The translations under genes were made by a program, and so were the position numbers. A stretch of DNA of 64,000 nt from Leptospiraceae bacterium (lineage in GTDB: Bacteria > Spirochaetota > Leptospiria > Leptospirales > Leptospiraceae), in assembly GCA_016708435.1 (NCBI GenBank), contig JADJFV010000004.1, positions 124,001 through 188,000 on the forward strand, written 5' to 3'. Below are positions 57,958-64,000 of this stretch, in pieces (within the stretch, counting starts at the first letter, position 1; the number at the start of each line of letters is the position of its first letter). Below the pieces are notes generated by a model. The model had not been told where the DNA came from, ran no database searches, and saw nothing but the letters and a program-made list of their open reading frames with translations.

Positions 57958-60411
57958 ATGGATAAATTTTCTCAGTTCTCTTCCTTTCTACGGGATCGTT
58001 ATTTTGACAATATCAAGGCACACAGAATTTTGTCGGCGGAGGAGGGAGTATATTCTGATTTTCCGCAGAGTTTGCATGGATCGCTGCGAAATGTTTTAGG
58101 AAGTAGTGGTATACAGCGATTATACGGTCACCAAGTTTCGGCGTTCGAATCGATTTCGTCGGGCAGAGACACGCTTATGGTCTCTAGGACGGCGAGTGGA
58201 AAGACGCTTTCGTTTTTGCTCCCGATTTTGGATGACTATGTTACCGCAAAACAGCCATTTACCACACTTTTACTTTATCCGACGAAGGCGCTTTCTCGTG
58301 ATCAGGAAGGAACTCTCGGCAAACTCATGCATGAAGTGGCTAAGGGCAAAAAGATGGGAACCTTTGATGGCGACACTCCAAAGGAAGAGCGGGAAAAGTT
58401 AAAGGATAATGCTGATTTTATTATTACAAATCCTGATATGTTGCATTCAGGAATCTTGCCCAATCACAATCGCAAATGGAAAAATTTTCTTTCTCGCTTG
58501 AAATACATTGTAGTCGATGAAGTGCATACATATCGAGGATCTTTCGGTTCGCACGTTGCAAATGTATTTAGTCGGCTAATACGAATATGTCGTGTGCATG
58601 GAGCAAATCCAATTTTTATTTGTTCATCGGCTACTGTTGGTAATCCGGCCGAGCATGTCGAGGCTTTGTTTCAAAGATCGTTTCGAATTATCGACAATGA
58701 TACTTCGCCTCGTCCTAAGCGAGATATATTTTTTATGAATCCATCTCTTTTTAAAAGCAATGGTGGAGAAATGTATCGCAAAGGTCCCGCCTCTCTTTCT
58801 ATTCCATTGATACGCTTTGCTGCTGAAAATGATATTCGCACGATTTGTTTTTGTCGTGCACGTCAAGAGGTAGAACGACTGTATACCGCTGTTGTTGATT
58901 CGGCACCACATCTTCGCTCGAAGGTTAAACCTTATCGCGGTGGACTCTTACCAAATGAGCGTCGCCAGATAGAAGAAGATTTATTTTCTGGAAAAATCAA
59001 TACCATTATTTCCACTAACGCATTAGAATTAGGAATTGATATTGGTGATTTGGATTTGTGTATTCTTTCTGGGCATCCGGGAACTCTTGCGAGTTTTTGG
59101 CAGCAGGCAGGACGCGTTGGTCGAAAAGGTAAGGGAGCGTCTATCGTATTTATTGCCAAGGATTCACCGATTGATCAGTATATGGTGAATCATCCCGAGT
59201 TTGTTACAAGTGCTCCCGTCGAGGAAGCCTGGTTGTCGTCGCATAATCCATATATCATTCTACAACATCTTCCCTGCGCCGCCTATGAGTATCCGCTTCA
59301 AATGGAAGAATCTCATTATGCAGGGGATACTTACGATTCGGCGGTAGATGTTCTTGTGAAAAATTTAACCTTAAAGCCTTATCATGAATCCTTTCGTTAT
59401 AACTTGCAAAATTATCCTGCCATGGGTGTAAATCTTCGCGGAATGACGGATTACAATGTTGATATCTACTACGATGGAAAAGTCATTGGAGAAATTGATC
59501 CAATTAGTGCCCGTGCTGCCTTACATAAAGATGCAATCTACCAACATCTAGGTCGTAGGTATATATCGCTTAACCTCGACTTAGAAAAAAAACTTTGTGA
59601 AGTCGATCTTGTCAATGTAGATTATTACACCGAAGCCGTTTGGGAAACCATGCTGAATATGACTGAAATTGATGAGACCAAAGAAGTGCAAGGTGCTTTG
59701 TTGAATTTTGGTGAAGTCAATGTGAATAAGCAACCCAAGCTTTACAAAAAAATCAAAGAGCGCTCACATGAAAACATTGGCTATGGTCCGATTACTTTAC
59801 CGCCTTTTATTTATGATACAACAGGTCTTTGCCTTTATCCACCACCACTCTGGTTAAAAGCTGTCGAAGCGGTTGACAAGCGTTATTCGGAAGCAGCCCT
59901 TTATGGTTTGAGTTATATTTTGAAACGCTCTGCACCCAGTCTTTGTATGGCAGATGTTTCTGATATACACACTGACGTTTCTCTCACCGAAGTAACTCGC
60001 AATGAGTGGAAATCTGCTCTTTATCTATACGACGCTCATGAAGGTGGAGTAGGTTATGCAGAGAAAATTTACGATAAAATTACCGATGCGTTAGAACTTT
60101 GTCTCGCTATTATTGATGAGTGTGAATGTGAAGCCGGCTGTCCTTCTTGTGTCACAGCCAATCCAACCGGACTTGAAAATCGCGACTTGCAGGATTTGTT
60201 AGAGGAGTCTAATGCGTCAGTAGCCTGCACTCGTAGTTTGATTCGAGTTCTATTAACGGGTAATCTTGAATTACCTGAGATTATTTTGCATAAGCATCCC
60301 TCTCCCAAAAAAGTAGAGCAAGTAGCACCCGATCCCGAAAAGATAAAATTGGAAAATCGTTTGCATCGTGCATCCTCTATTTTACAAAAGAAAAGAGATC
60401 GGATTTATTGA
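57958..60411 (+). CDS. DEAD/DEAH-box DNA helicase with DUF1998 domain (MrfA/YprA-like)
   Basis: 817 residues. Walker A RTASGKT near residue 80, DEVH near 188 (VVDEVHTYRG), SSATVGNP (motif III) and QQAGRVGRKG (motif VI) form a superfamily 2 motor. The C-terminus carries DUF1998 with DAHEGGVGYAEKIYD and the zinc cluster CECEAGCPSC. This is the layout of B. subtilis MrfA (YprA), a 3'-5' helicase in mitomycin-type damage repair. Its usual nuclease partner MrfB is not seen next door. Monocistronic. Confidence 0.88.
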   Translation: MDKFSQFSSFLRDRYFDNIKAHRILSAEEGVYSDFPQSLHGSLRNVLGSSGIQRLYGHQVSAFESISSGRDTLMVSRTASGKTLSFLLPILDDYVTAKQPFTTLLLYPTKALSRDQEGTLGKLMHEVAKGKKMGTFDGDTPKEEREKLKDNADFIITNPDMLHSGILPNHNRKWKNFLSRLKYIVVDEVHTYRGSFGSHVANVFSRLIRICRVHGANPIFICSSATVGNPAEHVEALFQRSFRIIDNDTSPRPKRDIFFMNPSLFKSNGGEMYRKGPASLSIPLIRFAAENDIRTICFCRARQEVERLYTAVVDSAPHLRSKVKPYRGGLLPNERRQIEEDLFSGKINTIISTNALELGIDIGDLDLCILSGHPGTLASFWQQAGRVGRKGKGASIVFIAKDSPIDQYMVNHPEFVTSAPVEEAWLSSHNPYIILQHLPCAAYEYPLQMEESHYAGDTYDSAVDVLVKNLTLKPYHESFRYNLQNYPAMGVNLRGMTDYNVDIYYDGKVIGEIDPISARAALHKDAIYQHLGRRYISLNLDLEKKLCEVDLVNVDYYTEAVWETMLNMTEIDETKEVQGALLNFGEVNVNKQPKLYKKIKERSHENIGYGPITLPPFIYDTTGLCLYPPPLWLKAVEAVDKRYSEAALYGLSYILKRSAPSLCMADVSDIHTDVSLTEVTRNEWKSALYLYDAHEGGVGYAEKIYDKITDALELCLAIIDECECEAGCPSCVTANPTGLENRDLQDLLEESNASVACTRSLIRVLLTGNLELPEIILHKHPSPKKVEQVAPDPEKIKLENRLHRASSILQKKRDRIY

Positions 60412-60417
60412 ATGCGG

Positions 60418-61911
60418 CTAAGGACAACTTACCCCATTTAGGGGTAATGCGTATTTAATGCTAAGATAACAGTGGACTTTTTTCATATCGGTCGCATTTA
60501 AAAATACATTGTAAAAAAGCATTTCTGCAATATCAATATTTCCGAAGTCAGTGCCCCCACTTGAATTTGCTATATAATAAACATAATTTCCGCTCCCAAA
60601 ATTGTTATACCCCTGACCTGGGGCGGTAATCGTGTTATTAGTCGCATCTAAGCTTCCATCTAAATAACCATTTACTAAGCTCGTCCCATTTTGTAAAACC
60701 GAGTGAATTCGAAAATTGGTAAAGCCCGGTGATGTGTTAAAATAAAGATTGTCTGCATTGCAATATCTAGTTAGAGATAATGTTCCTGTAGTCGCTAAGA
60801 ATATAAATCCTCTTCCTCCATTTGGGCAACCTCCCATGGTTAGAATGGATACTGCTGCTCCCGGTGCCCCATTTAATTTCGATACCGAGAAAAAAGATCC
60901 ACTGTCATCCACATACAATCCGGTTGGAAATCCCGATCCTCGACCGAATCCAGAACCAGCTACTCGAACTACCGGCAAACCATTGATAACCGCATTTTGA
61001 AAAGTTGCACCTCCGCTCCCTGGAAAATTATTCCCGTTTCCACTCGAATCATTCCATGGATTAACACTTGCTCCATTCGCTAAAGCCATTGAGTCAGCTC
61101 GAAGCCAAAGTCCAATTCCATTAATTGCTCTTGGTGCATAAATTGCGACCGTGTAAATCTGCGTGCTTCCGTCTGCTGCTACAACTGTAAACGCAACTGG
61201 GTTAGTGAAGTCTACTGCCGATATGCCGCTAGTTATGGCTGTGCCGTTTACAGTTACAGATACTCCTGTATGTGAGAATGTAGGAATTAATCCTGTTAAA
61301 TTAGTAGTTGCCGGAGGGGCAATCATTATTACCCCCAATCCATTGAAACTGCCTGTGATACTTAAGGATGGGATGTTAATTGCTGTTAATACTTTTGAAT
61401 TACCAGCGCAAGTAATATTGATGTTGGTCACATTCGCATTTTGCACTATTCCGGAGGCATTCCCAATGCTACATCCCTGATTGACTGGGTTTGTTGTTAC
61501 AGTCACCGCATAAGATAAATTATTCGCTAACTGCCGTGTAAAAGTAAACGCGCCATTTTGTGAAATTGTTATCGTATCAGTAGAATTATTTGTCAGAGTA
61601 AGAGACCCTGTAAGACCAGTAATGCTTCCTCCTATTGTAAAAGAACTAGGCGCAGTTGGTGTTGCGGGTGGAGTTGTGGGAGCACTTGATGGTGGTGTAT
61701 TTGTGACCGAGGCAGATGTGTTGGTAACTGGCTTGTAACCGCAGAATGAGCTTTCATCTTTCCCGATTATTTTTAATGCAAGTATAGCTTGAAAAGTTTT
61801 TGAATCCATATCACAAAGCAAATCAATCTTAAGTGGTTGACATGTTAGAAATAAACTTATAAAAATAAACGCTTTTGAAAGATTGAAAATTGAGTGATAG
61901 CCTTTGAACAT
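60418..61911 (-). CDS. Lipoprotein with LamG-like C-terminal domain
   Basis: 497 residues. The signal ends in lipobox LFLTC. A Pro-Thr-Ser linker (residues about 65-95) is followed by beta-repeats (SFTIGGSITGLTGSLTL...CSIGNASGIV and SLSITGSFNG...), then a LamG/concanavalin-like domain (GLWLRADSMALANGASVNPWNDSSGNGN to the end). Such domains bind glycans or proteins. Likely a surface lipoprotein. It converges on the helicase gene, 6 bp apart. Confidence 0.75.
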   Translation of the reverse strand: MFKGYHSIFNLSKAFIFISLFLTCQPLKIDLLCDMDSKTFQAILALKIIGKDESSFCGYKPVTNTSASVTNTPPSSAPTTPPATPTAPSSFTIGGSITGLTGSLTLTNNSTDTITISQNGAFTFTRQLANNLSYAVTVTTNPVNQGCSIGNASGIVQNANVTNINITCAGNSKVLTAINIPSLSITGSFNGLGVIMIAPPATTNLTGLIPTFSHTGVSVTVNGTAITSGISAVDFTNPVAFTVVAADGSTQIYTVAIYAPRAINGIGLWLRADSMALANGASVNPWNDSSGNGNNFPGSGGATFQNAVINGLPVVRVAGSGFGRGSGFPTGLYVDDSGSFFSVSKLNGAPGAAVSILTMGGCPNGGRGFIFLATTGTLSLTRYCNADNLYFNTSPGFTNFRIHSVLQNGTSLVNGYLDGSLDATNNTITAPGQGYNNFGSGNYVYYIANSSGGTDFGNIDIAEMLFYNVFLNATDMKKVHCYLSIKYALPLNGVSCP

Positions 61912-62152
61912 AAAAACCTCACCGAGAAGTAAATTGATTTTTTTGAAAAAGTCAATGATTTATTAGTATGAAAAGCTACACTGTATTTTTAAATAATAGT
62001 GTTCATACTAGAGAAATGCTTATTGTTATTATTTTATTTGCATTAACCCCGCATTGGCTAACAATTAATTGTCAGAAAAAAATCTGCAACAAAGAGTTTC
62101 GAGCGATAAAAAATTTTCTTTTATTTGCAATACATTTGAAAAATCTGCAAAT

Positions 62153-64000
62153 ATGTCTGCAAAATCAAAATTAACATTCTTTCCTCTTTGTATCCTATTC
62201 ATTTTAAATCTCTCCTGTGAATCCACTGAAAATCGTATAGAATACTTTCTATCAGAGCGCATGAAAGAAACGGAAGCTGTTCAAAAAATCTGCGAAGATT
62301 TCGGAAACTTAAATTTGAATCAGGATAATCTTGTAAATTATATTGGAAAAATGGGAGATTTGAAAAACCAATTTGAAAAAAGTCGAACTGATTTGTTAAA
62401 GAATACATTTACGAATATAAAATTAGAAGAAGGACGAATTGGGAGTAGCGAACTGGATAATCTTGGTAATCTCCTCGGTCTCTCTGAAAATGAAAAAAAG
62501 AAATTGCCTTCTAAAGAAAAATATGAATGGGAAATGAAATACAAAACCTGGATTGCGAATAAAAAAGAAATCCAAGAGAAAATCAAAGCCGGCCAAGATG
62601 TATCGAAAGAGATCATTGAATTTAAACAAACCATTTCAGAATTAATCACTGGTAAGGTTAATATAAGTTATGCGCTCAAACTCTCGTTTACCCAGTCTCT
62701 TCTTGTTGTAATTATCCATAATGCAAATCAAGTCGAAAAAGATTTAGATAAACATCTAGAAAAATTAGGAACTCTTGGAATTGTAATGCATAGCATTGCA
62801 AGAGAAATTCTTGCCGAAGTATTGGCACAACTTGTCGAAATACTCATTCCCTTTATTGAAAAGAAAGAATTGATTAACCCGATTGATATTACACGCGAAA
62901 GTTGCAAGATTTACAAGAAATACGAAACTACTCCCGGAGTATCAAATCGTTTATTAAAACGAACTATTCTGCGATTTCTGAAAGAGGATAATTCTGATTA
63001 TTCTTTGACCAAAATCTACAATCTCAACAATCTCCTGGGACTTCAAACAGAGGCTGAACTTGGCAAAAGAGCTGGCTTGGAAAAGTTAGAAAAAAAGAAG
63101 GACGAATTTTTAAAGAAAATATCATCTAGTCAAAGCTTAATGACTGGTGGAATAGCTATTTGTAATACCGATGATTGTAAACAAGTCTCTGAGAGTATTC
63201 TTAAAAACTCTCTGTTACCTTCTATTCCGTCTGCAAATTTGACTGACCAAATCATTCCTGCCTATGATAAATGCTTAGAGGATAAAGGCAAATGCCCTGC
63301 ATCACCGAGTATCGATAAAGAAAAACTGTTAGCAGAGTCTGTAAAAAAATGCATTGGGTATTCAGACTGTTCCTGGGAAATGATAAACCAGGACATGAGT
63401 TGGGGTATATGGCATTCTTCCTCTATTGTAAATACAATGGAAGATTTTATTCTTTATAAAAATAAGTTTTTTGAAAAGAACAATTCTTCTTCTGATGCAA
63501 ACGATGCACTTCTTGCAAAAATGGAAGAACTCCAATCTACAGTTCGAGTTCTACGCAATGATCTTGTTCATAGTTTAAATTCTAGCTGCACCGGTCAATT
63601 AGAAGAACAAAGAACAGAGCGCACAAATTGGCTAAAAAAAATGCAGAGTGCAGGCTATGTTTTAGAAATTAAATCAAGTCCGATAACGGAGCTAACGCCT
63701 AGTAAACTCTGCTCGTCGAATGAGAATATAATTATAAAGAAAGATAAACTCAATGCAATAGTTTCAAGCTCTGCGATTTGTTCTTTTCAGCCAATAGAAT
63801 TAAGCCTCGAAATACGCGGACTTTATAATCTTTGCGAATATAAAGCGCCCGATGAGGACAAGCTTGCTATTGAAGTTATCCAACTCTTAGAAATTCTTCG
63901 CGATTCTCTCAATCAAGGTGCATTCAATTTGCATATCCTTGGATTTACAGATGATGTGGATGCCACCTTTCCTGATTGCAAAAAGAAAATTCAAAAAGGT
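62153..64000 (+). CDS. Large lipoprotein with OmpA-like region near the window edge, 3' end outside
   Basis: The ATG at 62153 begins MSAKSKLTFFPLCILFILNLSC, a lipoprotein signal with lipobox LNLSC; the frame stays open to the window end (616 residues seen). The body is helical and coiled-coil rich, with scattered Cys pairs (CNTDDCK, CIGYSDC). The last visible part, LHILGFTDDVDATFPDC, resembles the start of the OmpA peptidoglycan-binding motif (I.GHTD). It may link the outer membrane to the wall. The 241 bp before it hold no gene. Confidence 0.7.
   Translation, partial: MSAKSKLTFFPLCILFILNLSCESTENRIEYFLSERMKETEAVQKICEDFGNLNLNQDNLVNYIGKMGDLKNQFEKSRTDLLKNTFTNIKLEEGRIGSSELDNLGNLLGLSENEKKKLPSKEKYEWEMKYKTWIANKKEIQEKIKAGQDVSKEIIEFKQTISELITGKVNISYALKLSFTQSLLVVIIHNANQVEKDLDKHLEKLGTLGIVMHSIAREILAEVLAQLVEILIPFIEKKELINPIDITRESCKIYKKYETTPGVSNRLLKRTILRFLKEDNSDYSLTKIYNLNNLLGLQTEAELGKRAGLEKLEKKKDEFLKKISSSQSLMTGGIAICNTDDCKQVSESILKNSLLPSIPSANLTDQIIPAYDKCLEDKGKCPASPSIDKEKLLAESVKKCIGYSDCSWEMINQDMSWGIWHSSSIVNTMEDFILYKNKFFEKNNSSSDANDALLAKMEELQSTVRVLRNDLVHSLNSSCTGQLEEQRTERTNWLKKMQSAGYVLEIKSSPITELTPSKLCSSNENIIIKKDKLNAIVSSSAICSFQPIELSLEIRGLYNLCEYKAPDEDKLAIEVIQLLEILRDSLNQGAFNLHILGFTDDVDATFPDCKKKIQKG

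Overview
The window is a 64-kb piece of an AT-rich chromosome that most resembles the spirochaete family Leptospiraceae. The supporting signs are a DUF1564 protein (57161-57661) and a DUF1577-like protein (45790-46989), both families I know mainly from Leptospira; an IMP dehydrogenase of the eukaryote-like type (47018-48544); a 7TMR-DISM/PAS/SpoIIE phosphatase; and many lipoproteins with short lipoboxes, two of them with Gly-Thr-rich linkers. Species cannot be told from the sequence.

Layout. 1-6.8 kb: the end of a bacterial alpha-2-macroglobulin, then a cytochrome P450 and a lipoxygenase in one operon. 6.9-18.3 kb: mostly minus-strand housekeeping and envelope genes (chemotaxis-type receptor, seven-repeat lipoprotein, HAD protein, SH3 lipoprotein, nucleoside transporter, second repeat lipoprotein, HpcH/HpaI-type aldolase, small repeat protein). 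18.4-34.6 kb: an accessory island, all minus strand. It starts with a two-gene HEPN-like cassette bounded by 20-bp inverted repeats and continues as a long type I restriction locus (OLD-family nuclease, hsdM, small unknown genes, broken hsdS, REP-associated transposase, RhuM, degenerate HD protein, Shedu nuclease, Abi_C protein, hsdR). REP-like palindromes sit inside several of these reading frames. 34.7-39.8 kb: a repeat-rich plus-strand island with a candidate membrane-tethered toxin and its neighbour, a Staphylococcal-type nuclease, and an overlapping gene set of two DUF6266-like proteins, a membrane protein and an M23 peptidase closed by a clear terminator. 39.9-64 kb: ordinary chromosome with tRNA-Val(GAC), small lipoproteins, secreted adenosine deaminase, Uma2 protein, guaB, VWA protein, SpoIIE phosphatase, EF-hand protein, a Fic gene remnant, mnmG, an MrfA/YprA-like helicase and two large lipoproteins, the last cut by the window edge.

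Working together: P450 and lipoxygenase suggest oxylipin-type fatty acid oxidation. A concentrative nucleoside transporter, an exported adenosine deaminase and IMP dehydrogenase would fit purine salvage, although they are not one operon. The 20-34.6 kb locus looks like a defence operon assembled around a type I restriction system whose specificity subunit is now broken. Several genes (lipoxygenase, Abi_C, DUF6978-like, hsdS) carry small frameshifts, so either gene decay or consensus errors should be considered when reading this window.
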